NCBI GenBank assembly: GCA_018812355.1
Contig: JAHJDQ010000091.1
Span: 1 to 24,236 of the forward strand
Reading direction: 5' to 3'
DNA: 24,236 nt
Origin: Nanobdellota archaeon
GTDB lineage: Archaea > Nanobdellota > Nanobdellia > Woesearchaeales > GW2011-AR9
A program made the position numbers and the translations under genes. This document shows, piece by piece, positions 7,183-14,383 of the stretch (positions within the stretch are counted from its first letter, which is position 1; each line of letters opens with the position of its first letter). The notes under the pieces are model-generated. The model did not search any database and had not been told where the DNA came from. It worked only from the letters and a program-made list of their open reading frames with translations.

Positions 7183-7761
7183 ATGATTTTAAAACACTGT
7201 TCCAAAAAATCAATTATTAAAATTCACAATCCTAATTCTTGGGTCAATTTTCTAAATTCCAGAAATTCTGATCAAAATTTAGAAGGAACATACTTACCTA
7301 GAACTTTAACTGCTCATTTAAAAGAAGAAACTCCATTTTTAGAAATAAATAGATTTCATGAATATGATGGTCATGGCAGTTTTTGTGAATTTTCTAGACT
7401 TGGAAAAAAGATAGTAAAATACGAACGAGAATTAGGAGAAATTGAAAAACAAATTCTAGGAACAAACCAACTTACAGGAAACCACCATTTCCAATTAACA
7501 CGAGACAATCCATTCTTTGAACAATATGATTTACTAAGAAAAGAATTTGACGAATTTTTAAAAAATCATCACAACTACTATGAAGGATTTGCCTATTGGT
7601 TGGAAAAATATCTTTCTTTAGAATCTGGATTAACTGAATTGTACCAACAAAGAGAAAAAGTTATTATCACTCCTTTCTATTTGGAATTGGTTGCTTCCTT
7701 TGAGCAATTTGTGAGAGAGAATTCCATTGATGCTTTATTAGATAAAATGCAATTTGAATAG
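7183..7761 (+). CDS. Putative zincin-like metallopeptidase
   Basis: The product has 192 residues from ATG 7183. In-frame TTG codons at 7141 and 7150 would overlap the upstream stop and are possible alternatives. Residues 57-65 read RFHEYDGHG: His59, Glu60 and His64 form HExxxH, one residue longer than the classical HExxH zinc motif. A downstream YYEGFAYWLE places Glu134 in a helix where gluzincins carry their third ligand. A charged helix (about 72-93, KKIVKYERELGEIEKQ) lies between. There is no signal peptide, so a cytosolic protein is expected. Metal binding and protease activity are inferred from motif spacing only; an inactive or non-protease metal site is possible. Confidence 0.5.
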   Translation: MILKHCSKKSIIKIHNPNSWVNFLNSRNSDQNLEGTYLPRTLTAHLKEETPFLEINRFHEYDGHGSFCEFSRLGKKIVKYERELGEIEKQILGTNQLTGNHHFQLTRDNPFFEQYDLLRKEFDEFLKNHHNYYEGFAYWLEKYLSLESGLTELYQQREKVIITPFYLELVASFEQFVRENSIDALLDKMQFE

Positions 7762-7909
7762 TTTTCTCGCCTTTCTATACCCTGCCCTTAGACGAAATGA
7801 AAATTTGACTTCTCGTCACTACACTCCTCGACCTGCACATAAAGTCCATGACATATAAACTCTCGTTATGCGTAATATAGAAGTTCCATGAGAAATAAGG
7901 CTTTACAAT

Positions 7910-7917
7910 AAAAAAAA
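7910..7917 (-). terminator. Oligo-T run directly after the zinc-ribbon gene
   Basis: Eight T residues on the minus strand begin one base after the stop codon of the gene at 7919, a typical archaeal T-tract terminator. The rest of the intergenic stretch 7762-7909 shows nothing recognisable. Confidence 0.5.
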
Positions 7918-7918
7918 C

Positions 7919-8212
7919 TTACTCTTCCTTGCCTTCTTTCATCTCTTTAACCGTTTTCTTAAAAGCTTCAATTTGCTTCTCAGTAAGATTATCAAAACGA
8001 ATATAGGCTTCTTTAATGTTTCTTAAGAAATAGTTTTCTTCATAGAACTTCTGAGGGATATCAAACAGTTTTTTGAATTTAGCACCTTTGATTGGTTGAT
8101 CAATCTTTTTCATATGGCATTTAACACAAATAGGGAATTGTTTATAAGAATACATCACAACCATGTTCTCTTTACATAAAGCACAGCGTTGTTTGAATTT
8201 TGGTTTTGCCAT
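7919..8212 (-). CDS. Small zinc-ribbon protein
   Basis: This 97-residue basic protein has an N-terminal zinc ribbon: Cys10 and Cys13 (RCALCKE) pair with Cys28 and Cys31 (PICVKCHMKK). A helical C-terminal half (IKEAYIRFDNLTEKQIEAFK) ends in a Lys/Glu tail. It probably binds nucleic acid or protein in the cytosol; no specific family is recognised. TATATAAAA-type sequence (minus strand, 8233-8242) lies about 25 bases before ATG 8212 and there is no Shine-Dalgarno sequence, so the message is probably leaderless. It is divergent from the two small membrane protein genes at 8297. Confidence 0.75.
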   Translation of the reverse strand: MAKPKFKQRCALCKENMVVMYSYKQFPICVKCHMKKIDQPIKGAKFKKLFDIPQKFYEENYFLRNIKEAYIRFDNLTEKQIEAFKKTVKEMKEGKEE

Positions 8213-8232
8213 AAATGATTAATTTTTGTTCC

Positions 8233-8260
8233 TTTTATATACTTTTGGGAAAGGTTTATA
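8233..8260. promoter_or_regulatory. Back-to-back TATA boxes
   Basis: The minus-strand box (8233-8242) serves the zinc-ribbon gene. A plus-strand TTTATAAT (8255-8262) predicts a start near 8283, just before GAGGTG (8285-8290) and ATG 8297. Confidence 0.5.
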
Positions 8261-8296
8261 ATAATTAAAGTAATTTAAAATAACGAGGTGATTGAA

Positions 8297-8389
8297 ATGG
8301 AAAAAAAAGAATTAATTGCTTATCTGGCAGCTTTCTTTGTCATCATTGCCGCTATTTTATTAATACTTAAAATCTTCGGAGTATTATGA
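8297..8389 (+). CDS. 30-residue single-pass membrane protein
   Basis: ATG 8297 is preceded by GAGGTG (8285-8290), 6 bases away. The product is a charged head (MEKKEL) followed by one hydrophobic helix (about residues 7-28, IAYLAAFFVIIAAILLIL), ending KIFGVL. It is predicted to sit in the membrane with the Lys-rich end in the cytosol. The stop TGA overlaps the next ATG as ATGA, so both genes are probably translated together. The family is unknown. Promoter, ribosome binding site and coupling together argue that it is real despite its length. Confidence 0.55.
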   Translation: MEKKELIAYLAAFFVIIAAILLILKIFGVL

Positions 8390-8553
8390 TGAATTGGTTA
8401 GGTCTGATTAAAGCATCATTATACCTCACAAATATTTCTTGGTCTGTTTTTTTAATATGGAGTTCTTATCAACAAACAGCAGAAATATCTACAGCTTTAT
8501 TTACAGCAGTTATATTGTTATCAACAATGATCTTTAATGACTTGATGAAATAA
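8386..8553 (+). CDS. 55-residue two-helix membrane protein
   Basis: The start ATG 8386 overlaps the upstream stop (ATGA); ATG 8389 is an alternative. Two hydrophobic segments, about residues 10-26 (ASLYLTNISWSVFLIWS) and 34-50 (EISTALFTAVILLSTMIF), are joined by a short polar turn with QQ. This suggests a hairpin in the membrane. It converges on dnaJ, whose stop is two bases further on. The family is unknown. Confidence 0.5.
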   Translation: MMNWLGLIKASLYLTNISWSVFLIWSSYQQTAEISTALFTAVILLSTMIFNDLMK

Positions 8554-8555
8554 TT

Positions 8556-9659
8556 TTATCCAAATATTTTCTTTAAAAAACTTTTAATTGGTTTATCTTC
8601 TTTCAGTTGTTTAATTAAATCTTTCTGTTTTTTAGACAGTTTCTGCGGAACAGTGATTTGCACTTTAACCATCTGATCACCAGCACCAGAATGTTGCAGA
8701 TAAGGCAAACCCTTGCCTCTCATTCTAAAAACTGTTTCTGATTGAGTTCCAGGAGGAATTTTTAAGGAAGCCTGACCAGTAATTAAAGGCACGTCAATCT
8801 CGTCTCCGAGTGTTGCTTGAGTAAATGAGATGGGAATAGTAATCAATAAATCTTGTTCATCTCTTTGGAAATATTTATGTTCTTGGACATCAACTGAAAC
8901 ATATAAATCTCCGGAAGGACCATCATTAGAACCAACTTCGCCTTCTCCTCGCACCCGTAAACGCATCCCAGATTCAACACCAGCAGGAATAGCAACTTCA
9001 ATCTTTTTCTTTTTCCGTATTAAACCTTCTCCAGCACATTCATGACAAGAATCCTGCGGTAACTCACCGCGAGCATGACAGTATGGACAAGGTCCGGTTT
9101 GCTGAAACAAACCAAATGGTGTTCTCTGGGTTCGTTTCATATGGCCAGAACCCTGACAATGATGACAAGTTTCAAATTTATGGGCACCTTTACCATTACA
9201 TTTTGAACAATGTTCTAGTTTGTTTAGATGTACTTCTTGTTTAACTCCCTGAGCAGCTTCTTCTAAAGTAATTGTTGTTTCATAAAGTAAATCAGAACCT
9301 CTTCTTGCTCCGGATCTTCTTCTTCCACCGCCGAACAAACCGTCAAAAATGTCGTCGAAATTGCCGAAATTACCGGAACGAAAATGGGACATGATGTCAG
9401 AAAAGTCGAAACCTTGCTGGCCGCCACCTTGGAAAGCTGAAGAACCAAATTGATCATATTGTTGACGTTTCTTATCGTCTCCTAAAACAGAAACTGCTTC
9501 ATTAATTTCTTTAAATTTTTCTTCGTACTCTTTCATCTTTTCTTCAGGAGCACGGTCAGGATGATACTTTAAAGCAAGCTTCTTGAAGGCTTTCTTGATT
9601 TCTTCTTTAGTTGCACTTCTTTCTATTCCTAGTAATTCATAATAATCTTTATTGGCCAT
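8556..9659 (-). CDS. dnaJ: Chaperone DnaJ (type I Hsp40)
   Basis: DnaJ delivers unfolded proteins to DnaK and stimulates its ATPase. The 367 residues from ATG 9659 contain a J domain with HPD at 33-35, a Gly/Phe-rich linker (about 75-120) and a zinc domain with four CXXCXGXG-type repeats (CSKCNGKG, CHHCQGSG, CPYCHARG, CHECAGEG). Two substrate-binding beta domains and a basic C-terminus follow. This is the bacterial architecture, which archaea are known to have acquired by transfer. An in-frame TTG at 9668 is possible but ATG 9659 matches the usual N-terminus. The start overlaps the HD gene stop by 11 bases, so the two are co-translated. Confidence 0.97.
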   Translation of the reverse strand: MANKDYYELLGIERSATKEEIKKAFKKLALKYHPDRAPEEKMKEYEEKFKEINEAVSVLGDDKKRQQYDQFGSSAFQGGGQQGFDFSDIMSHFRSGNFGNFDDIFDGLFGGGRRRSGARRGSDLLYETTITLEEAAQGVKQEVHLNKLEHCSKCNGKGAHKFETCHHCQGSGHMKRTQRTPFGLFQQTGPCPYCHARGELPQDSCHECAGEGLIRKKKKIEVAIPAGVESGMRLRVRGEGEVGSNDGPSGDLYVSVDVQEHKYFQRDEQDLLITIPISFTQATLGDEIDVPLITGQASLKIPPGTQSETVFRMRGKGLPYLQHSGAGDQMVKVQITVPQKLSKKQKDLIKQLKEDKPIKSFLKKIFG

Positions 9660-10263
9660 CTTCTTCAAATCTCTCTTTCAACTGTTCTGGGGTAAAATCT
9701 AAGTTGAAGAATAATTCTGCTTCAACTTTTAACATAAGTTCTTTTCGTTTTTTCCAATACTCTTCTTCCCAAGTATATCTCACTTTAAGGTCATTTAAAC
9801 GAAGATTAATATTAACAACTTGGTTATTAAAAATACGCCAGTCGGCATAGTGAACCAAATCTTCTTCCAAAATCTTATCTTCCTTAAACGGACTGCTGGC
9901 ATCTCTAATTGATTTCGCTAATTCTGGATAATCTTCTTTAAAAATTAAATAAGCAACTTCACATTCATGCATCCCGGCATACTTTTCTTGTAAATATTGC
10001 CACATTGCCAATTCATCATCTGAATAATAATTCATATAACGAGGATCAGGTTTCAATTCTTTAATCGCCACTACTTTAAATAAATCATGTAAAAGAGCAG
10101 TTTTACTTACTAATTCAAGATTAATTTCTGTTCCAGCTTCTTTTAATTTCTTAGCAAGAAAAAAGGCTATCTTTTGCACACTTAAACAATGTTCTTTAAT
10201 ATTGCGCGGTACTTTGTACTGCTCAAATAGTTCCAGGCATTGTTCTTGGGTTGGTAATTGCAT
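9649..10263 (-). CDS. HD-domain hydrolase
   Basis: This 204-residue protein shows the metal-binding HD constellation: His25 (KEHCLSVQKIA), His59-Asp60 (ALLHDLFK), His99 (GMHECEVAYLI) and Asp141 (HYADWRI). HD proteins are metal-dependent phosphohydrolases acting on nucleotides or related phosphates; the substrate here is unknown. It is all-helical, with no membrane segment. It lies between dnaK and dnaJ and overlaps dnaJ by 11 bases. The position suggests co-expression with chaperones, though a hairpin cluster separates it from dnaK. The AT-rich core of the palindrome at 10278-10301 lies about 27 bases before its ATG and could double as a promoter. Confidence 0.85.
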   Translation of the reverse strand: MQLPTQEQCLELFEQYKVPRNIKEHCLSVQKIAFFLAKKLKEAGTEINLELVSKTALLHDLFKVVAIKELKPDPRYMNYYSDDELAMWQYLQEKYAGMHECEVAYLIFKEDYPELAKSIRDASSPFKEDKILEEDLVHYADWRIFNNQVVNINLRLNDLKVRYTWEEEYWKKRKELMLKVEAELFFNLDFTPEQLKERFEEDGQ

Positions 10264-10277
10264 AGGAAAAACAAAAA

Positions 10278-10355
10278 AGGAAAGATTAATTAATCTTTCC
10301 TAAAACGAAGCAACGACTTCGTTTCGGCCCCAAAATGATGAAATCATTTTTTGGG
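10278..10355 (-). terminator. Three tandem hairpins at the end of dnaK
   Basis: In minus-strand order there is first a stem over the dnaK stop codon (10343-10350 with 10332-10339, plus GGG/CCC arms). Next is an 8-bp stem, 10317-10324 with 10303-10310, with a 6-base loop. Last is a perfect 24-bp palindrome, 10278-10301, followed by six Ts, a G and five Ts (10267-10277). The last element looks like an intrinsic terminator for grpE-dnaK. Confidence 0.65.
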
Positions 10356-12248
10356 CTTCTCCTTTTTCTCTTCGAACTCAGCGTCAACAACTTTCTCGCC
10401 GTTTTTAGTCTTCTCTTCTTGAGGAGTGTCCTTCTGCTTCTTAGCTTCTTCAGCTTGTTGCTTAGCAGCAGCTTCCTGATAAATCTTGGAACCAATTTCT
10501 TGTACTTTCTTATTCAGTTCTTCGATTTTCTTATTGATTACTTCAGGATCGCCGGTTTTCTTCGCTTCTTCAAGATCTTTCAACATAGATTCAATATCAG
10601 TCTTAACTTTCTCGTCGATTTTATCTTTAAACTCGGCGATAACTTTCTTAGTTTGAAAGATAACTGCTTCGGCATTGTTCTCTGCTTCGATTTTAGCTTT
10701 CTTCTTTTCGTCAGCAGCTGCGTTCTTCTCAGCATCTTTACGCATCTTTTCAACTTCTTCTTTATTCAAGTTACCGGAACCAGTAATTTTAATTGACTGT
10801 TCTTTTCCAGTGCCCATATCTTTAGCAGAAACGTTAACAATTCCGTTAGCGTCAATGTCGAAAGTAACTTCTACTTGAGGAACTCCTCTTGGTGCTGGAG
10901 GAATGCCAACTAGATCAAACTGACCGAGTAATTTATTATCGTTAAACATTGGTCTTTCCCCTTGCGCAACTCTAATTGTTACGGCTGTTTGATTATCGGC
11001 AGCTGTAGAGAATACTTGCGATTTTTTGGAAGGGATAGTTGTATTTCTTTCAATTAACTGCGTAAATACTCCACCAAGAGTTTCAATCCCTAAACTTAAA
11101 GGGGTAACGTCCAATAGTAAAACATCTTTAACATCGCCAGACATTACTCCAGCTTGGATTGCTGCTCCAACAGCAACAGCTTCATCAGGATTAACTGACT
11201 TATCACCATCTTTACCAACAATTTTTTTAACTAACGCTTCGACTGCTGGAATTCTAGTAGATCCACCAACAAAAATCACTTTATCAATTTTGCTGACGTC
11301 AAGTTGAGCGTCTTTAAGAGCGTTCTTAGTAGGAGTTTCTAATCTCTTTAAGATGTCTGAAATCAAATCCTCAAACTGTGCTCTTGATAATTCTTCTTTA
11401 ATATGTTTCGGACCGTTCTGATCAGCAGTGATAAAAGGAATACTGATTTCCACTTTATTTTTTGTAGAGAGTTCAATCTTCGCTTTTTCAGCGGCTTCTT
11501 TGAGACGTTGTACAGCAGTTTGATCGTTGTTAAGATTAATTCCGGTTGATTTTTTGAATTTGTCAGTTAACCAATCCATAATCACTTCATCAACATCATC
11601 TCCACCAAGCATATTATCGCCGTTAGTTGATTTAACTTCGAAAACGCCGTCCCCGAGTTCAAGGATGGATACATCAAATGTACCACCCCCAAAATCGAAG
11701 ACAAGAATGGTGTGTTCTTTTTCTTGTTTGTCTAGACCATAAGCTAACGCCGCAGCGGTAGGTTCATTAATAATTCTCAGTACATTCAAGCCAGCAATCT
11801 CGCCAGCATTTTTTGTAGCTTGTCTTTGGGAATCGTTAAAGTAAGCTGGAACGGTAATCACAGCATTCATTACTGGTTGTCCCAAGTAAGCTTCAGCATC
11901 ACGTTTCATTTTCTGTAAAACCATGGCGGAAATTTGTTCAGGTGAATATTCTTTACCGTCGACAGGAATCTTCTCATTACTGCCCATTTTTCTTTTAATA
12001 GAACGAATTGTATGAGCAGGATCAACAATAGCTTGATTCCGAGCAATTTGTCCAGCGATAATCTCGTCGTCTTTAATATGGACAACACTAGGAGTTGTTC
12101 TTGTACCTTCAGCGTTTGTAATAATGTTTGGTTTTCCACCTTCCAGAACGGCCATCGCTGAGAAAGTAGTACCTAAATCTATTCCGATAGTTGCACCGGA
12201 TACTTTATTTTCTTTTTTGTTATCTTTATTTTCAGTTTTGTTTTTCAT
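10344..12248 (-). CDS. dnaK: Chaperone DnaK (Hsp70)
   Basis: DnaK binds unfolded proteins in an ATP-controlled cycle with DnaJ and GrpE. The 634 residues from ATG 12248 begin with a Lys/Asn-rich extension of about 18 residues. The nucleotide-binding domain follows (GIDLGTTFSAMAVLEGG, VPAYFNDSQRQATKNAG, VFDFGGGTFDVSILE, VGGSTRIPAVEALVKKI), then the DVTPLSLGIETLGG linker, substrate-binding domain and helical lid. It ends in a Lys/Glu tail (EKKEKPKK). ATG 12248 has GGAGG at 12257-12261, eight bases upstream; in-frame codons further upstream lack this. It lies 31 bases after grpE. The three-gene bacterial-type system is a known transfer into some archaea. Confidence 0.98.
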   Translation of the reverse strand: MKNKTENKDNKKENKVSGATIGIDLGTTFSAMAVLEGGKPNIITNAEGTRTTPSVVHIKDDEIIAGQIARNQAIVDPAHTIRSIKRKMGSNEKIPVDGKEYSPEQISAMVLQKMKRDAEAYLGQPVMNAVITVPAYFNDSQRQATKNAGEIAGLNVLRIINEPTAAALAYGLDKQEKEHTILVFDFGGGTFDVSILELGDGVFEVKSTNGDNMLGGDDVDEVIMDWLTDKFKKSTGINLNNDQTAVQRLKEAAEKAKIELSTKNKVEISIPFITADQNGPKHIKEELSRAQFEDLISDILKRLETPTKNALKDAQLDVSKIDKVIFVGGSTRIPAVEALVKKIVGKDGDKSVNPDEAVAVGAAIQAGVMSGDVKDVLLLDVTPLSLGIETLGGVFTQLIERNTTIPSKKSQVFSTAADNQTAVTIRVAQGERPMFNDNKLLGQFDLVGIPPAPRGVPQVEVTFDIDANGIVNVSAKDMGTGKEQSIKITGSGNLNKEEVEKMRKDAEKNAAADEKKKAKIEAENNAEAVIFQTKKVIAEFKDKIDEKVKTDIESMLKDLEEAKKTGDPEVINKKIEELNKKVQEIGSKIYQEAAAKQQAEEAKKQKDTPQEEKTKNGEKVVDAEFEEKKEKPKK

Positions 12249-12279
12249 TTTATTTTCCTCCTTGATGATCATTTTTTTG

Positions 12280-12780
12280 TTATTGGTTTTGTTCTTCTGT
12301 CTTTTTTTTACCAGCACTAATTTTTACTTTGGTATGTCTAATTACTTTATCATGTAAAATGAAACCTTTCTGCAGTTCTTCCACAATAGTATTTTCAGGA
12401 AGTTCTGAATCAACTTTTAGCAAAGCTTCATGATAGAAAGGATCAAATTGTTTATTTTTGGTTTCAATTGTTTTGATATTGTTATTTTCTAATAAGCTGT
12501 GGAGTTGGGAATAAATTAATTCAACACCAGTCAAAAAATCTTTTGGATTAGTATTAGTCTCAGCATTCTTTAGCGCTAATTCAAAATTATCAATAATCGG
12601 TAAAATTTGTAAGATAACATCTTTCGCAGCCATCTCTCTGATTTCAGTTATTCTTTTTTCTTGTTGCTTACGATAGTTTTCAAAATTAGCTTGAGTTCGT
12701 TGTAATAACTCTTTTAATTCCAGTTGATCTTTTTCTTTAGGAATTTTTTCAGTTGTCTTTTGTTTTTTTTCTTTAGTCAT
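12280..12780 (-). CDS. grpE: Nucleotide exchange factor GrpE
   Basis: GrpE releases ADP from DnaK. The 166 residues show a charged N-terminus, a long dimerising helix (about 20-65, LKELLQRTQANFENYRKQQE, ILQILPIIDNFELAL) and the C-terminal beta domain (FDPFYHEALLKV, GFILHDKVIRHTKVKIS). The length is typical. GGAGG (12790-12794) precedes ATG 12780 by nine bases. It is the first gene of the grpE-dnaK unit, transcribed from a TATA box inside the palindrome at 12846-12871. The leader carries repeated GTTGACTT elements. Confidence 0.96.
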   Translation of the reverse strand: MTKEKKQKTTEKIPKEKDQLELKELLQRTQANFENYRKQQEKRITEIREMAAKDVILQILPIIDNFELALKNAETNTNPKDFLTGVELIYSQLHSLLENNNIKTIETKNKQFDPFYHEALLKVDSELPENTIVEELQKGFILHDKVIRHTKVKISAGKKKTEEQNQ

Positions 12781-12802
12781 TGTGAGCTTCCTCCAACCAT
12801 TT

Positions 12803-12830
12803 GTTGACTTTACATCAACACAGTTGACTT
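12803..12830. promoter_or_regulatory. Operator-like repeats in the grpE leader
   Basis: GTTGACTT occurs at 12803-12810 and 12823-12830, exactly 20 bp (two helical turns) apart. An inverted ATCAAC (12814-12819) lies between and forms the dyad GTTGA-N7-TCAAC with the first copy. The group sits around and just after the expected grpE transcription start, where a bound repressor would block the polymerase. Confidence 0.5.
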
Positions 12831-12845
12831 AAAACACAACTTGTA

Positions 12846-12871
12846 TATAAACTTTTTGGAAAAAGTTTATA
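12846..12871. promoter_or_regulatory. Perfect 26-bp palindrome holding two divergent TATA boxes
   Basis: TATAAACTTTTT (12846-12857), a GG centre, and AAAAAGTTTATA (12860-12871) are exact reverse complements. The right arm gives TTTATAAAT about 26 bases before the regulator ATG at 12895. The left arm gives the minus-strand TATA box for grpE. One symmetric site therefore serves both promoters. Confidence 0.75.
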
Positions 12872-12894
12872 AATCCAAACAAGATTACTGTTTT

Positions 12895-13290
12895 ATGGCC
12901 AAAAAAATCACCCTAATCAAGATTAGGCGCGGTTCTAGTGATAATGTTAATCGCGAATTACAATGGATAGGAAATTCTTTAGGCTTATTTAACCTGAGAG
13001 ATAAAGATAGTAGTTGTTTTAGAGTTTTTATTACATTAGTGAGAAGAGCTAAGAACAATAAAGCTGTCTCTTCTGATGAAATTGCCGCCAGATTAAGCCT
13101 AACCAGAGGTACAGTTGTCCATCATTTGACTAAATTAATGGATTCTGGTTTAGTGGTAAGAGAAAGAGAAGGTTATTTGCTCCGTGAACGAGACCTTTCA
13201 GCAGTAATTAATGATATGAAACGAGATATGGAAGCGATGTTTGCAGAATTAAACGAAGTTGCCAGAGAAATTGATGAGAAGTTAGGGTGA
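12895..13290 (+). CDS. Winged-helix transcriptional regulator, candidate chaperone-operon regulator
   Basis: This is a 131-residue DNA-binding protein. A winged helix-turn-helix of ArsR/MarR type spans about residues 38-100 (VSSDEIAARLSLTRGTVVHH, then LTKLMDSGLVVREREGYLLRE). A basic N-terminus (MAKKITLIKIRRGSS) precedes it, and a C-terminal helix (about 101-131, DMKRDMEAMFAELNEVAREI) probably dimerises. ATG 12895 lies about 26 bases after the TATA box in the shared palindrome and has no Shine-Dalgarno sequence, so it is likely leaderless. Divergence from grpE-dnaK suggests a heat-shock repressor with autoregulation, in the manner of Phr in Pyrococcus. That role is inference. Its stop abuts the convergent nucleotidyltransferase gene with no gap. 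Confidence 0.8.
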   Translation: MAKKITLIKIRRGSSDNVNRELQWIGNSLGLFNLRDKDSSCFRVFITLVRRAKNNKAVSSDEIAARLSLTRGTVVHHLTKLMDSGLVVREREGYLLRERDLSAVINDMKRDMEAMFAELNEVAREIDEKLG

Positions 13291-13881
13291 TTATCTTTCC
13301 AAAATCTTCTTCTTGCCCAACCTTTCTGGCATTACCACAGGAATATACCTATAATCCAACTTCCAGGATTCTAAAAATTCTCTAAACAGTTCTATTTTAT
13401 TTAAATGAACTAAAATTATTTGGTCAGATAACTTGATACAACTTAATTTTTGAAAAATACCTTCTTGTCCTTTTCGGCCATTGAGAGCATAATAAAACTT
13501 AGTTTTTTGTAATTTGGTCCAGTCTTTAAAGTTATACTTAAACATCCCAAAAGAGGTAAAACCATAAATTTGCGCTAGATTCAGGCCGGTAAGTAAACTT
13601 ATTCCTTCAAACAGAACACTTTCTCGAGCGTCAAAGGAAGGTTCTAAAACGGTTTTTCTTGTCTTTGAGACAAGAGATATTTTTTGAGAATATTTTTCCA
13701 ATATTTTCCTAATTTTATATTCTATTTCTTTGTCAATTTTTTCTTTGAATAAGACCAAAACATCAATATCTCCTGGTTTTGCTTTTCCCCTAACTGTAGA
13801 ACCAAATAAGATAATGTCGGCTAGTTCTTCACTAACAACTTTCTTAAGTTCATGCTTTAATTTGGTATTTTTTAAGATCAT
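13291..13881 (-). CDS. MNT-type nucleotidyltransferase, antitoxin partner of HEPN
   Basis: The product has 196 residues from ATG 13881 (an in-frame TTG lies at 13887). The minimal nucleotidyltransferase motif GSTVRGKAKPGDIDVLV (about residues 26-42) supplies GS and the metal-binding DxD. In MNT-HEPN systems the transferase adds AMP to the HEPN toxin and silences it. The protein continues about 95 residues past the core (GISLLTGLNLAQIYGFTSFG, FYYALNGRKGQEGIF), longer than minimal MntA enzymes; this extension is not recognised. It overlaps the HEPN gene by 32 bases, which signals co-translation. Confidence 0.8.
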   Translation of the reverse strand: MILKNTKLKHELKKVVSEELADIILFGSTVRGKAKPGDIDVLVLFKEKIDKEIEYKIRKILEKYSQKISLVSKTRKTVLEPSFDARESVLFEGISLLTGLNLAQIYGFTSFGMFKYNFKDWTKLQKTKFYYALNGRKGQEGIFQKLSCIKLSDQIILVHLNKIELFREFLESWKLDYRYIPVVMPERLGKKKILER

Positions 13882-14179
13882 TTTCAACTAAAGTTTTAAT
13901 CCTTTGACAAGTTTCTTGATCAACAATTTTAGAATAAGTGTCGCGGTAAGTGGTAAACTCAAGATCTAGTTCCCGATACAAGCCTGGAAAATGTTTTTCT
14001 AACTGCCTGAATCTAGCATTATGATCTTTTGGTGATTCACCAATCTCATTTAACAATAAAAAATCCTGAATAGCAAAAAGAGTTTTAAAGTAGAGAATAG
14101 TAGCGGAAGTATAGTCCTGAGCCTGATGTAAAGTATCGGCCGAATGCTTAAAAATCAAGATTTGTTCTTTCGTAATCAT
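13850..14179 (-). CDS. HEPN-domain protein, putative RNase toxin
   Basis: This 109-residue all-helical protein has the HEPN layout: two long helices (HSADTLHQAQDYTSATILYF, then KTLFAIQDFLLLNE) and an Arg-X4-His signature (RQLEKH, about residues 58-63) that forms the RNase site in active family members. The Tyr of the RX4HXY motif of HepT-type toxins, the AMP acceptor, is replaced by Pro (KHFPG). The gene precedes and overlaps the nucleotidyltransferase gene, the usual order. A TATA-like ATTTAAAC (14203-14210) about 27 bases before ATG 14179 points to a leaderless message. Confidence 0.75.
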   Translation of the reverse strand: MITKEQILIFKHSADTLHQAQDYTSATILYFKTLFAIQDFLLLNEIGESPKDHNARFRQLEKHFPGLYRELDLEFTTYRDTYSKIVDQETCQRIKTLVENDLKKYQIKA

Positions 14180-14202
14180 GTTATATGGACTAACAACTAA
14201 CT

Positions 14203-14210
14203 ACTATTTA
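14203..14210 (-). promoter_or_regulatory. TATA box of the HEPN-MNT operon
   Basis: ATTTAAAC on the plus strand (GTTTAAAT on minus) is centred about 27 bases upstream of ATG 14179. The remaining 14211-14340 is AT-rich with nothing recognised. Confidence 0.4.
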
Positions 14211-14342
14211 AACTTTTCTGTTAGATGGAGTAACAAATAAGTAAAGGTAGGCAAAAGAAATGATTAAAAGCTGATTAAATAAAACTAATTTCTTTATTTT
14301 AAGTAGTATTTTACGAAATATGCAATAATATTCTGCAGAGAT

Positions 14343-14352
14343 ACTATATATC
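14343..14352 (+). promoter_or_regulatory. TATA box of the orphan gene at 14384
   Basis: ACTATATATC predicts initiation near 14374, leaving a leader of about ten bases before ATG 14384. Confidence 0.45.
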
Positions 14353-14383
14353 TATTCTACTATGAGGATATTGTGATAAAAAA

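Noticed and set aside
7762..7909. Possible small RNA or tRNA between 7762 and 7909
   Set aside because: No T-loop GTTC motif, acceptor pairing or C/D box pair could be found; only weak 5-bp complementarities are present.
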